A stretch of DNA of 64,000 nt from Microbacterium sp. JZ31 (GCF_016805985.1 NZ_CP017661.1:2604001-2668000); one strand, 5' to 3'. Positions 38,616 to 47,756 are shown, counted from the first letter of the stretch. Made by a program: numbers and translations. Notes: generated by a model not told the origin, from the sequence alone.

Positions 38616-41142
38616 CGTCGGCGGCCGTGACCGTCTGCATCCCCGCCGTGATCACGGGGATGGACGACGTGACCGGGGCGGGAACCGTGGGCTCGAGCGA
38701 CGTGCCGTCGTCGCGGCGCATCTCGGAGAACGGCGTGAGGGTCGGACGCCCGGGCAGCACCGGCCCCTGGTCGGCGAGCGGCACGATCGTGGGCTCGTCA
38801 GCCGTCGCGATGTACGCCTTGCCGCGCACCTCGAACGGCACCGGGTCGACGGACCCTCCCGGCCCGTCGGCGCGCAGCGTCACGCGCATGTGGTCGCGCC
38901 GCAGCACGATGTCGAGCGTGCGGCCCTTCCACTGCAGGGCGTAGGCGAGCTCGGGCCAGCTCTCGGGCAGACGCGGATCGAAGGTCAGCTCGCCCATGTA
39001 GTCGCGCATGCCGCCGAAACCGGAGACCAGCGCGGTCCAGACGCCGCCGGCCGACGCCACGTGCACGCCGTCGGCCGCGTTGTGGTGCAGGTCTCCGATA
39101 TCGACGAACAGCGCCTCCTCGAAGTACTCGTGCGCGAGGTCCTGGTACCCGACCTCGGCGGCCAGGATCGCCTGCACGACCGCCGAGAGCGTCGAGTCGC
39201 CCGTGGTCAGCGGGTCGTAGTAGTCGAAGTCCGCACGCTTCTCCTCGGCCGTGAAGTGGTTGCCCTGCAGGAACAGCGCGAGCACGACATCCGCCTGCTT
39301 CAGCACCTGGAAGCGGTAGATCACGAGCGGGTGGAAGTGCAGCAGCAGCGGGCGCTGGTCCTCCGGCGTGTGCTCGAGGTCCCACACCTCGCGCTCGAGG
39401 AACAGCGAGTCCTGCGGGTGGATGCCGAAGTTCTCGCTGTACGGGATGTGCATGGCGTCGGCCGCGCGCTCCCACGTCTCGGGCTCGGACGGATCCAGCG
39501 CCACGCGGTCGGCGAGCCGGCGGAACGCGCCGGGATTGCGCTCGGCCATGTCCCGCACCGCGCGGGCCGCGGCGCGCAGGTTGAACCGGGCCATCACGTT
39601 GGTGAACAGGTTGTCGTTCACCACCGTCGTGTACTCGTCCGGCCCCGTGACGCCGTGGATGTGGAACGACTCGATGCCCTGGTACGAGCGCCAGAAGCCC
39701 AGCGTCGCCCACAGCCGCGCGGTCTCGACGAGGACGTCGGCGCCCTCGCGCTCGATGAAGTCCAAGTCGTCCGTGGCGCGGGCGTACTTCACGATCGCAT
39801 ACGCGATGTCGGCGTTGATGTGGTACTGCGCGGTGCCGGCCGCGTAGTACGCCGACGCCTCCTCGCCGTTGATCGTGCGCCACGGGAACAGCGCACCGGC
39901 CTCGTTCAGCTGACCCGCACGCCGCCGCGCCGCCGGCAGCATGTGGGTGCGCATCCGCATGGCGTTCCGCGCCCACAGCGGATTCGTGTACGCCAGGAAC
40001 GGCAGCACGTAGATCTCGGTGTCCCAGAAGTAGTGACCGGAATAGCCAGAACCGGTCACGCCCTTCGCCGAGACGCCGAAGCCGTCCGCGCGGGCGGCCG
40101 CCTGCGCGAGCTGGAACAGGCACCAGCGGGTCGCCTGCTGCAGGCTGTCCTGGCCCGCGATCCGGACGTCGGCGCGGCTCCAGAAGTCGGCCATCCAGGC
40201 GCGCTGACGCCGGTAGACCTCGTCGATGCCGATCGACGCGACGCGGTCCAGCGTGCGCCGGCAGCGGTCGACGAGCTCGCGCGAGGGCACGCCGCGCGAC
40301 GTGTGGTACGCCACGGTCTTCGTGATCGTGACGGGCACGGCCGCCTTCGCCTGCACCCGGAACACGTGCTTGGCGATATCCGGCTCGACGAGCAGGCGGA
40401 CGTCGTACTCGTTGTCCGTGTGGATCTCGTGGTCGCTCACGACCGCGATCGTCATCCCCGACTCGGTGACCTTGTACGATAGCGCGGAGCGCAGGCCGTC
40501 CTGCCAGAACTCCTGCGGCTGGAGCACGCGCTCGGTGATCTTGTCGGTCTTGCGCGGATCGAACGTCGCGCCGCGGATCATCGAAGGCGTTCCGCCGTAG
40601 ACGTTCTCGCCGTCCTGCCGGTTGACGGTCTGCGAGCTGATCGTGACGGGCGCGTCCGTGCCGAGCACCGTCACGGTCATCCGCATCACGGCGAGGTGGC
40701 GCTCGTCGAACGACACCATGCGTTCGTCCTCGATCAGCACGTCCTTCCCGGCCGGGGTGCGCCACAGCAGCCGCCGTCGGTAGACGCCCTCGCGCATGTC
40801 GAGCACGCGCTCGTACTCGCGCAGCTCCGCGATGTCGAGCGAGAGCGGCTCATCGTCGACGTACACCCGCATGACCTTGGCGTCGGGGGCGTTGACGATC
40901 GTCTGACCGACCTCCGCGAAGCCGTACGCCTGCTCCGCGTGCCGGATCGGCCACGTCTCGTGGAAGCCGTTGATGAACGTGCCGTGCTCGTAGGCATGCC
41001 GCCCCTCGGGGTGGTTGCCGCGCAGGCCGAGGTAGCCGTTGCCGAGCGAGAAGATGGTCTCGGTCACGCCCGCGTCCTCGCCGGAGTAGCGCGTCTCGAT
41101 GAAGCGCCAGGGGTCGACGGGGAAGCGTTCGCGATCGATCAT
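38608..41142 (-). CDS. Glycoside hydrolase family 65 disaccharide phosphorylase (maltose/kojibiose/trehalose phosphorylase-like)
   Basis: The 844-residue cytosolic enzyme should split an alpha-linked glucose disaccharide with phosphate, giving beta-glucose-1-phosphate. ETIFSLGNGYLGLRGNHPEG opens the N-terminal beta-sandwich. YSGHYFWDTEIYVLPF and GALFPWRTINGEEA lie in the (alpha/alpha)6 barrel. The catalytic acid is Glu503 in HGVTGPDEYTTVVNDN. NAADGVHVASAGGVWTALVSGFGG matches the phosphate-loop region. The gene for a beta-phosphoglucomutase-like HAD is just upstream, supporting phosphorolysis rather than hydrolysis. The exact disaccharide is unknown. AAGGAT precedes ATG 41142. Confidence 0.92.
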   Translation of the reverse strand: MIDRERFPVDPWRFIETRYSGEDAGVTETIFSLGNGYLGLRGNHPEGRHAYEHGTFINGFHETWPIRHAEQAYGFAEVGQTIVNAPDAKVMRVYVDDEPLSLDIAELREYERVLDMREGVYRRRLLWRTPAGKDVLIEDERMVSFDERHLAVMRMTVTVLGTDAPVTISSQTVNRQDGENVYGGTPSMIRGATFDPRKTDKITERVLQPQEFWQDGLRSALSYKVTESGMTIAVVSDHEIHTDNEYDVRLLVEPDIAKHVFRVQAKAAVPVTITKTVAYHTSRGVPSRELVDRCRRTLDRVASIGIDEVYRRQRAWMADFWSRADVRIAGQDSLQQATRWCLFQLAQAAARADGFGVSAKGVTGSGYSGHYFWDTEIYVLPFLAYTNPLWARNAMRMRTHMLPAARRRAGQLNEAGALFPWRTINGEEASAYYAAGTAQYHINADIAYAIVKYARATDDLDFIEREGADVLVETARLWATLGFWRSYQGIESFHIHGVTGPDEYTTVVNDNLFTNVMARFNLRAAARAVRDMAERNPGAFRRLADRVALDPSEPETWERAADAMHIPYSENFGIHPQDSLFLEREVWDLEHTPEDQRPLLLHFHPLVIYRFQVLKQADVVLALFLQGNHFTAEEKRADFDYYDPLTTGDSTLSAVVQAILAAEVGYQDLAHEYFEEALFVDIGDLHHNAADGVHVASAGGVWTALVSGFGGMRDYMGELTFDPRLPESWPELAYALQWKGRTLDIVLRRDHMRVTLRADGPGGSVDPVPFEVRGKAYIATADEPTIVPLADQGPVLPGRPTLTPFSEMRRDDGTSLEPTVPAPVTSSIPVITAGMQTVTAADDD

Positions 41143-41228
41143 CGGCAGGATCCTTCGGGTATTCGGGCTCGGATCGGAGACGGGTGCGGGTGGGACTTCG
41201 GGTGCTCGGCTCGGGTGCGCGAGCAGGA

Positions 41229-41972
41229 TCAGGGACGCGCGTCGTGCGCGTCGGCGAACTCCGCGAGATCGGAGACGACCACGTGCGCGCCGGCCTGCTG
41301 CAGCGCGTCGGCGCCGGCACCGCGGTCGACGCCGACCACGAGGGCGAACGCGCCCGCGGCGGCGGACTGGACGCCCGAGATGGCATCCTCGATCGCGGCG
41401 GCACGCGCCGGCTCGACGCCCGCCATCCTCGCCGCGGCGAGGAACACGTCCGGCGCGGGCTTGGAGGGAAGGTGCTCGCGCTCGGCGACCGCGCCGTCCA
41501 TCACGACCTCGAAGCGGTCGCGGATGCCGGCCGCGGCGAGCACGTCCTCGGCGTTCTTCGAGCTCGACACGACGGCTGCGGGCACCTCGGCCGCGTCGAG
41601 GATGTCGAGCAGCCGCAGCGTGCCGGGGTAGGCCGCGATGCCGTCCTCGCGCAGCACGCGCGTGAACACGATGTTCTTGCGGTTGCCGATGCCGCAGACG
41701 GTGTTCTCCTCGGGAGCGTCCGACGGGTCGCCCCACGGCACCTCGACGTCGCGGCTGCGCAGCAGGGCGGCGACGCCGTCGTAGCGCTTCTTGCCGTCGA
41801 GGTGGTCGAAGTAGTCGCTGTCGCTGTACGGCGGCGTGATGTCCCAGTCGGCGAACAGCTGCTCGAACATCGTCCGCCACGCGTGCATGTGCACCTCGGC
41901 GGTCGGGGTGATCACCCCGTCGAGGTCGAACAGCACGGCGTCGTACGTGGTCAGATCGGGCAGGTTCGACAC
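41229..41972 (-). CDS. HAD-superfamily beta-phosphoglucomutase-like protein
   Basis: The 247-residue enzyme should turn the beta-glucose-1-phosphate made by the neighbouring phosphorylase into glucose-6-phosphate. Motif I is YDAVLFDLDGVITPTAEVHMHAWRTMF (nucleophile and acid/base Asp). DYFDHLDGKKRYDGVAALLRSR is the cap helix typical of the beta-PGM family. VPAAVVSSSKNAEDVLAAAGI is motif II. LPSKPAPDVFLAAARMAGVEPARAAAIEDAISGVQSA covers motifs III and IV. GTG 41972 has AGGAG five bases upstream, and TACGCT further up is a likely -10. GH65 follows after 86 bases. Confidence 0.9.
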   Translation of the reverse strand: MSNLPDLTTYDAVLFDLDGVITPTAEVHMHAWRTMFEQLFADWDITPPYSDSDYFDHLDGKKRYDGVAALLRSRDVEVPWGDPSDAPEENTVCGIGNRKNIVFTRVLREDGIAAYPGTLRLLDILDAAEVPAAVVSSSKNAEDVLAAAGIRDRFEVVMDGAVAEREHLPSKPAPDVFLAAARMAGVEPARAAAIEDAISGVQSAAAGAFALVVGVDRGAGADALQQAGAHVVVSDLAEFADAHDARP

Positions 41973-42094
41973 AGATGCTCCTGATCGCTCGGGACGCGAT
42001 CCAGCGTAGTCGCGGCGGCGTTACGCGGGTATTGCGTCGAGGGTGCTCACAGCCGTTCAGGGGCGGGACCGACGGGATCCCTGCGCCGCCGCCG

Positions 42095-42493
42095 TCACGC
42101 GTCCGGCACCGGCCGCTCGAGCCATGCGAGCAGCGCGAGCGCGTACGCGGCCTCCACATCGGCGTGCCTGAACTTCCCGTCGGCCGTGCGCACCACCCAG
42201 CCGGACTCTGCCTCCAGGGCGACGAACCGCCCGCCGAGCAGCTCGCGCAGCTGATCCTCGCGCGGCAGCCACAGCGCGGTGTCGAGGGCGACCGAGTCGA
42301 GCGCCCACTCCGTCGTGCCGTTGAAGCCGAGCACCGGCTGCCGGTGGAACACGTGCACGTCGATCGTGAGGTGGCTGATCCAGAACACCTCGCCCGCGAC
42401 CTCGTCGCGGTCGATCGTGAAGCGGTCGCCCGGCTGCGGCTGCCACAACACCCCGGCGTCCCGGATGCGGCGCGCGAGATCCAGGGGCAGCAC
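42095..42493 (-). CDS. Uncharacterised soluble protein between ackA and the GH65 cluster
   Basis: The 132-residue protein reads ARRIRDAGVLWQPQPGDRFTIDRDEVAGEVFWISHLTIDVH, then GFNGTTEWALDSVALDTALWLPREDQLRELLGGRF, and VEAAYALALLAWLERP near the end. It has no transmembrane segment, no Cys, and a pattern of aromatic and acidic residues that suggests a compact alpha/beta domain. I do not recognise a family with certainty. GTG 42493 follows the ackA stop by three bases, so it is the last gene of a pta-ackA transcript. Confidence 0.8.
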   Translation of the reverse strand: MLPLDLARRIRDAGVLWQPQPGDRFTIDRDEVAGEVFWISHLTIDVHVFHRQPVLGFNGTTEWALDSVALDTALWLPREDQLRELLGGRFVALEAESGWVVRTADGKFRHADVEAAYALALLAWLERPVPDA

Positions 42494-42496
42494 GGC

Positions 42497-43744
42497 TCAG
42501 TCCCCGCTTCCCACCGCGGGACCGGCGACGGCCAGCGCCTGGCGGGCGATCTCGAGCTCCTCGTTCGTCGGCACGACGAGCACCTCCACGCGGGATGCGT
42601 CGGTCGAGATGCGGCGGGTGCCGCGCTCGCGCGCCGTGTTGCGTGCCGGATCGAGCTCGACGCCGGCGAAGCCGAGCGTCTCGACGGCACCCGCCCGCAC
42701 GGCCGCGGCGTTCTCGCCGACCCCGGCCGTGAACGAGATCACCTCCACCCCGCCGAGCTGGGCGATGTAGGCGCCCGCGTAGGCGCGCAGGCGATGGATG
42801 TAGACGTCGAACGCGAGCTGCGCCGCCTCGTCCCCCGCCTCGCACCGGGCCGTGAGATCGCGCATGTCTGTCACACCGGCCATCCCGAGGACGCCGCTGC
42901 CCTTGTTGAGCAGCCGGTCGAGGTCGTCGATCGACATCGACGCGCGGCGCGCGAGGTGCAGCAGCACGGCGGGATCCAGGTCGCCCGATCGCGTGCCCAT
43001 CACCAGTCCCTCGAGCGGGGTCAGCCCCATGGAGGTCTCGACCGAGCGGCCGCCGTCCACGGCGGTCACGGACGCGCCGTTGCCGAGGTGGAACACCAAC
43101 TGCTTCAGCTCGCGGATGTCGCGACCGAGGAACTCCGCGGCCTTCGCGCTGACGTAGGCGTGGCTCGTCCCGTGGAAGCCGTAGCGGCGGATGCGGTGCC
43201 GCTCGGCGAGCTCGCGGTCGATCGCGTAGGTGTAGGCCGCAGGGGCGAGCGTCTGGTGGAACGCCGTGTCGAACACCGCCACGTGCGGGATGTCGGCGAA
43301 CGCCTTGCGGGCGGCGCGGATGCCCTGCAGCGCGCCCGGATTGTGCAGCGGCGCGAGCACCGACAGCTCGTCGATGTTGATCTCGACGAGCTGGTCGATC
43401 AGCGTCGCCTCGAAGAACCGCGCGCCGCCGTGCACCACGCGATGACCCACCGCGACGGGCGGGGCCTCGTCGAGCGACGGCCCGTGCTCGGCGAACGCCT
43501 CGAGCATCACGGCGAAGCCGGCCGTGTGGTCCGGGATCGGTCGCTCGATCTCGTGCGTCGCCTCGAGCACGGCCGGGGCTGGCTGGCCGGGCTCGGCGTG
43601 GAACCGGACGGTGTGCGTGGCGTGCCCCGCGGTCTCGCCGATCCGCTCCACCAGACCCGACGCGAGGACGCGCTCGTGCTCCATGTCGAGCAGCTGGTAC
43701 TTGAACGACGACGACCCGCTGTTGACGACGAGGACGATGCTCAT
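42497..43744 (-). CDS. ackA: Acetate kinase
   Basis: The 415-residue ASKHA-fold enzyme makes ATP and acetate from acetyl phosphate, or the reverse. VLVVNSGSSSFKYQLLD is the phosphate-binding start. VGHRVVHGGARFFEATLID, AVFDTAFHQTLAPAAYTYAI (catalytic Asp and His region), YGFHGTSHAYVSAKAA, VFHLGNGASVTAVDGGRSVETSMGLTPLEGLVMGTRSGDLDP and SFTAGVGENAAAVRA are the family motifs. ATG 43744 is chosen over GTG 43750 because AGGAG is five bases before it. The GTG would overlap the pta stop but lies too near the ribosome-binding site. Confidence 0.97.
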   Translation of the reverse strand: MSIVLVVNSGSSSFKYQLLDMEHERVLASGLVERIGETAGHATHTVRFHAEPGQPAPAVLEATHEIERPIPDHTAGFAVMLEAFAEHGPSLDEAPPVAVGHRVVHGGARFFEATLIDQLVEINIDELSVLAPLHNPGALQGIRAARKAFADIPHVAVFDTAFHQTLAPAAYTYAIDRELAERHRIRRYGFHGTSHAYVSAKAAEFLGRDIRELKQLVFHLGNGASVTAVDGGRSVETSMGLTPLEGLVMGTRSGDLDPAVLLHLARRASMSIDDLDRLLNKGSGVLGMAGVTDMRDLTARCEAGDEAAQLAFDVYIHRLRAYAGAYIAQLGGVEVISFTAGVGENAAAVRAGAVETLGFAGVELDPARNTARERGTRRISTDASRVEVLVVPTNEELEIARQALAVAGPAVGSGD

Positions 43745-43746
43745 GC

Positions 43747-45852
43747 TCACTCCTGCTGGGCCTGGATCGCCGTGATCGCGACCGTGTTGACGATGTCGCC
43801 CACGAGCGCACCGCGCGAGAGGTCGTTGATCGGCTTGTTCAGGCCCTGCAGCACGGGACCGATCGCGACCGCTCCGGCCGAGCGCTGCACGGCCTTGTAG
43901 GTGTTGTTGCCCGTGTTGAGGTCGGGGAAGACGAACACCGTCGCGCGACCGGCGACCTCGGACTGCGGCAGCTTGGCCTTCGCGACCGCGGCGTCCGCGG
44001 CCGCGTCGTACTGGATGGGCCCCTCGAGCGGCAGCTCGGGCGCGCGCTCCCGCGCCAGCTGGGTCGCGAGACGCACCTTCTCGACGTCCGCGCCCGATCC
44101 GCTCTCGCCCGTCGAGTACGACAGCATCGCCACCCGCGGCTCGACCCCGAACTGCGCGGCGGTCGCGGCCGACGAGATGGCGATGTCGGCGAGCTGCTCG
44201 CTCGTGGGATCCGGGATCACGGCGCAGTCTCCGTAGACGAGCACGCGATCCTGCAGGGCCATCAGGAACACGCTCGAGACGACGGACACCCCGGGCTTGG
44301 TCTTGATGATCTCGAACGCGGGCCGGATGGTGTGCGCCGTCGTGTGCGCGGCCCCCGACACCATGCCGTCGGCGAGCCCGAGGTGGACCATCATCGTGCC
44401 GAAGTACGACACATCGGTCACGGTGTCCGCGGCCTTCTCGTACGTGACGCCCTTGTGCGCGCGCAGCTGGGCGTACTCGGTCGCGAAGCGCTCGACGAGC
44501 TCCGGATCGAACGGGCTGACCAGGTGCGCGTCGGCGAGGTCGAGGCCGAGCTCGGTCGCGCGCGAGCGGATCGCGTCGGGCTCGCCCAGGATCGTCAGCT
44601 CGGCGACCCCGCGCGTCAGCAGCGACGCAGCGGCCTTCAGGACGCGGTCGTCGCCGCCCTCCGGCAGCACGATGTGGCGGCGGTCGGCGCGGGCCCGCTC
44701 GATCAGCCCGTACTCGAACATCAGCGGCGTCACGACCGTGGCCCGGGCAACGCCCAGCACGCGCGTGAGCTCGGCGATGTCGACGTGCTGCTCGAACATC
44801 GCCAGGGCGGTGTCGAACCGGCGACCGGATCCGGACGCGCGCCCGCGCGCGCCCATGACGCGCACGGCGGTCTCATACGTGCCGAGATCCGTCGTCACGA
44901 TCGGCAGAGACGATCCGAGCCCGTCGATCAGACGCAGCACGTCCTCGGGCACGGGGAAGGGACCGTTCAGGACGATGCCGGTGAGCTTCGGGAACGTCCC
45001 CGACTGGTTCGCGAGCAGCGCCGCGACGAGCACCTCGGTGCGGTCGGCGGGGATCACGACCACCGCGCCGTCGGTCAGGCGCGGCAGCACGTTGACCATC
45101 GACATGCCCGCGATCACGACACCCAGCGCCTCGCGCGTGAGCAGCTGCTCGTCGCCCTTCAGCAGCGCGCCGTCGAGCGCGCGCAGGATGTCCTGCATCG
45201 ACGGGGCGACGAGCATGCGGTCCTCGGGGAGCGCCCACACGGGGACGTCGGAGCCGACGGCGGAAGAGACCTCGGACGTGATGTGGGCGAGGCGGTCCGG
45301 GTCGGCGCGGTTCACGACGAGCGCGGCGAGCTCGGCGCGGCCGCGCTGCAGCTCGGGAAGCGCCAGGCGGGCGAGCTGGGCGACCTCGTCGGCGGTGCGC
45401 GCGGTCGTCGTGCCGAGCTGCTCGGCCTGTCCCTGCTGGGCACGGCCGCCGAGCACCAGCAGCACGGGCGTGCCGAGGTTCGCGGCGATGCGCGCGTTGT
45501 ACGCGAGCTCGGCGGGGCTGCCGACGTCCGTGTAGTCGCTGCCGACCACGATCACGGCATCGCACTGCGCCTCGACGGCCTTGAAGCGGGCGACGATCGT
45601 GCCGAGCGCCGCCTCCGGGTCGGCGCGCACGTCGTCGTACGTGACGCCCACGCACTCGTCGTACGCGAGATCGACGCCGTCGTGGCTCAGCAGCAGCTCG
45701 AGCACGTAGTCGCGCTCGACCGTCGAGCGGGCGATCGGTCGGAACACCCCCACCTTGGGCGTCGCGCGGCTCAGGGCGTCGAGCACCCCGAGCGCGATCG
45801 TGGACTTGCCGGAGTGCCCCTCCGCGGAGGTGATGTAGATGCTCCTCGCCAC
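43747..45852 (-). CDS. pta: Phosphate acetyltransferase, long form with N-terminal DRTGG/AAA-like domain
   Basis: The 701-residue enzyme converts acetyl-CoA and phosphate to acetyl phosphate and CoA. The N-terminus is a BioD-like P-loop domain (SIYITSAEGHSGKSTIALGVL), followed by a DRTGG domain near residues 215-325. The C-terminal catalytic domain includes RADRRHIVLPEGGDDRVLKAA, MVHLGLADGMVSGAAHTTAHTIRPAF, MLSYSTGESGSGADVEKVR, and GRATVFVFPDLNTGNNTYKAVQRSAGAVAIGPVLQGLNKPINDLSRG. GTG 45852 has TAGGCT six bases upstream (leaderless). It forms an operon with ackA and is divergent from marR. Confidence 0.96.
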   Translation of the reverse strand: MARSIYITSAEGHSGKSTIALGVLDALSRATPKVGVFRPIARSTVERDYVLELLLSHDGVDLAYDECVGVTYDDVRADPEAALGTIVARFKAVEAQCDAVIVVGSDYTDVGSPAELAYNARIAANLGTPVLLVLGGRAQQGQAEQLGTTTARTADEVAQLARLALPELQRGRAELAALVVNRADPDRLAHITSEVSSAVGSDVPVWALPEDRMLVAPSMQDILRALDGALLKGDEQLLTREALGVVIAGMSMVNVLPRLTDGAVVVIPADRTEVLVAALLANQSGTFPKLTGIVLNGPFPVPEDVLRLIDGLGSSLPIVTTDLGTYETAVRVMGARGRASGSGRRFDTALAMFEQHVDIAELTRVLGVARATVVTPLMFEYGLIERARADRRHIVLPEGGDDRVLKAAASLLTRGVAELTILGEPDAIRSRATELGLDLADAHLVSPFDPELVERFATEYAQLRAHKGVTYEKAADTVTDVSYFGTMMVHLGLADGMVSGAAHTTAHTIRPAFEIIKTKPGVSVVSSVFLMALQDRVLVYGDCAVIPDPTSEQLADIAISSAATAAQFGVEPRVAMLSYSTGESGSGADVEKVRLATQLARERAPELPLEGPIQYDAAADAAVAKAKLPQSEVAGRATVFVFPDLNTGNNTYKAVQRSAGAVAIGPVLQGLNKPINDLSRGALVGDIVNTVAITAIQAQQE

Positions 45853-45858
45853 ACGGTC

Positions 45859-45864
45859 AGCCTA
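45859..45864 (-). promoter_or_regulatory. -10 element of pta, leaderless type
   Basis: TAGGCT on the minus strand is followed by six bases and the GTG start of pta. Confidence 0.5.
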
Positions 45865-45900
45865 GGCGCGGCATGGGTCGCGGGGACAGGAGCTCCTTCG

Positions 45901-45926
45901 ATACTGAAGTTATATACTTTGAGTAT
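45901..45926 (+). promoter_or_regulatory. Leaderless marR promoter with overlapping inverted repeat (likely MarR autoregulatory operator)
   Basis: TATACT (45913-45918), a near-perfect -10, ends six bases before ATG 45925. AAGT-TATAT-ACTT (45907-45919) is an inverted repeat over the hexamer, and ATACT/AGTAT (45901-45905, 45922-45926) flank it one base out of register. The patch is very AT-rich for this genome. A MarR dimer bound here would block its own promoter. Confidence 0.6.
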
Positions 45927-46359
45927 GCAAAACCTGGAGGCCCTCACCGACGTGCTGGCCGCCGCGCACCGGCTCGGGCGCGTCGTGGCGCGCACCGCCG
46001 GGTCGACGACCCCCGCCGCGCAATGGCGGGCGCTGTCGATCCTGGAGGAGAGCGGCCCCCTGCGCCTGGGCGCGCTCGCGTCCGCCGCGCGCGTCACGCA
46101 ACCCGGGATGACGCGACTGGTCGATCTGATGTCTGGCGCGGGCCTGGTCGAGAAGGCCCCGGATCCGGCGGATGCCCGCGCGGTCGTGATCCGGATCACC
46201 GACGCCGGCCGCGACGCGCGCGACGACTGGTTCGCGACCGTCCGGCAGGTGCTGGCGCCACGCTTCGCGGACCTCACGGACGACGACTGGCGCGCCATCC
46301 ACACCACGGCCGCGCTGCTGAACGCCCGCACGGCAGAACCCACGAACGGAGTCGAGTGA
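45925..46359 (+). CDS. MarR-family transcriptional regulator
   Basis: The 144-residue winged-helix regulator has QWRALSILEESGPLRLGALASAARVTQPGMTRLVDLMSGAGLVEKAPDPADARAVVIRITDAG, the standard MarR DNA-binding core with wing. Helices at both ends (MQNLEALTDVLAAAHRLGRVVAR and TVRQVLAPRFADLTDDDWRAIHTTAALLN) form the dimer. Its stop overlaps the GTG of the MFS gene by four bases, so the two are co-expressed. MarR proteins next to MFS genes usually repress the pump until a drug-like ligand binds. Confidence 0.93.
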   Translation: MQNLEALTDVLAAAHRLGRVVARTAGSTTPAAQWRALSILEESGPLRLGALASAARVTQPGMTRLVDLMSGAGLVEKAPDPADARAVVIRITDAGRDARDDWFATVRQVLAPRFADLTDDDWRAIHTTAALLNARTAEPTNGVE

Positions 46360-47609
46360 ACACCTCCCCCCATGCCCCCGCGGGCGGCGGCATCCTGAAG
46401 CAGCCTCTCGCCGTCTGGGCGATCGCCTTCGCGTGCGTCGTGTCCTTCATGGGCATCGGCCTCGTGGACCCGATCCTGCCCGCCATCGCCCGCGAGCTGC
46501 ACGCCACGAGCACCGAGACGTCCCTGCTGTTCACGACCTATCTGCTGATCACCGGCGGCGCGATGTTCTTCACGTCCTGGCTGTCGAGCCGCATCGGGGC
46601 CAAGCGGACGCTCCTGATCGGCCTGGGCGTGATCGTCGTGTTCGCGGCGCTCGCGGGCCTCGCCGACTCCGTAGGCGGCGTGATCGGCTTCCGCGCGGGC
46701 TGGGGGCTCGGCAACGCGCTGTTCATCTCGACGGCGCTCGCGGCGATCATCGGAGCGTCGACCGGCGGCACGGCGGGCGCGATCATCCTGTACGAGGCGG
46801 CGCTGGGCATCGGCCTGGCGATCGGACCGCTGCTGGGCGGGCTGCTCGGCAGCATCTCGTGGCGCGCGCCGTTCTTCGGCACCGCCGTGCTCATGGCCGT
46901 GGGGTTCACCGCGGTCGCGGCTCTCCTGCGGACGCCGAAGACCGCGCCCCAGCCGACCGCGCTGTCCGCGCCGTTCCGCGCGCTCGGCAACCGCTCGCTG
47001 CGGGTCGTGGCGTTCGCGGCGCTGTTCTACAACATGGGGTTCTTCGTGCTGCTGGCGTGGACGCCGTTCGCCCTGGTCCCCCTCGGCATGGACGACGCCA
47101 TGACGCTCGGCTGGATCTTCTTCGGCTGGGGGCTCGCGGTGGCGGTCACGTCGGTGTTCGTCGCGCCGGCCCTGACCGCGCGGCTGCGGCGCACGACCGT
47201 GCTGATGATCGTGCTGCCGGCGCTCGCGGTCGTGGAGGGGCTGATGGCCCTGCTTGCGGGGAGCGCGACCGCGCTGATCGTGCTCGTCGTGGTCGGCGGC
47301 CTGCTGCTCGGCATCATGAACACCGTCCTGACCGAGGTGTCGATGGATGCGACGGACCTGCCGCGTTCGGTGGCCTCGAGCACGTACTCGGGCGTGCGGT
47401 TCCTGGGCGGTGCGATCGCCCCGCCGCTCGCGTCATGGCTGGGCGAGACCGTGTTCGACTCGACCGCGGCGCCGTTCGTGGTGGGCGTCGTCGTGCTGCT
47501 GATCTCGGCGGCGCTCATCGCGACGGGACGCCGGCACCTGTCGCGTGCGGACGGCCGCGAGGAGACGGAGCTCGAGACCGCACAGGCGATCTCGGTCGGC
47601 GCGGACTGA
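46356..47609 (+). CDS. MFS efflux transporter
   Basis: The 417-residue membrane protein has about twelve helices. The first part reads AVWAIAFACVVSFMGIGLVDPILPAIARELHATSTETSLLFTTYLLITGGAMFFTSWLSSRIGAKRTLLIGL, with the motif A-like loop SRIGAKRT. GLGNALFISTALAAIIGASTGGTAGAIILYEAALGIGLAIGPLLGGLLG is the motif C-like antiporter signature. So it is probably a proton-driven exporter of drugs or toxic metabolites. GTG 46356 overlaps the marR TGA (GTGA). A strong hairpin follows 53 bases after the stop. Confidence 0.92.
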   Translation: MNTSPHAPAGGGILKQPLAVWAIAFACVVSFMGIGLVDPILPAIARELHATSTETSLLFTTYLLITGGAMFFTSWLSSRIGAKRTLLIGLGVIVVFAALAGLADSVGGVIGFRAGWGLGNALFISTALAAIIGASTGGTAGAIILYEAALGIGLAIGPLLGGLLGSISWRAPFFGTAVLMAVGFTAVAALLRTPKTAPQPTALSAPFRALGNRSLRVVAFAALFYNMGFFVLLAWTPFALVPLGMDDAMTLGWIFFGWGLAVAVTSVFVAPALTARLRRTTVLMIVLPALAVVEGLMALLAGSATALIVLVVVGGLLLGIMNTVLTEVSMDATDLPRSVASSTYSGVRFLGGAIAPPLASWLGETVFDSTAAPFVVGVVVLLISAALIATGRRHLSRADGREETELETAQAISVGAD

Positions 47610-47662
47610 GGCGCGGGGCGACGACCGCCCCGAGGGCCGAACCCGAACGGTCCTGCACGAGA

Positions 47663-47698
47663 ACGGCCGGATCACGCATCGTCGCGTGATCCGGCCGT
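47663..47698 (+). terminator. Terminator after the MFS gene, facing the SRP RNA gene
   Basis: ACGGCCGGATCACGC and its exact reverse complement (15 pairs) surround a six-base loop. It lies between the end of the MFS gene and the end of the convergent SRP RNA gene. Confidence 0.8.
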
Positions 47699-47756
47699 CC
47701 GCATCCCGAGAGGGCGCTCGATCGACGCGGCGATCCTGCACAGTCGCCGCGAAAAA

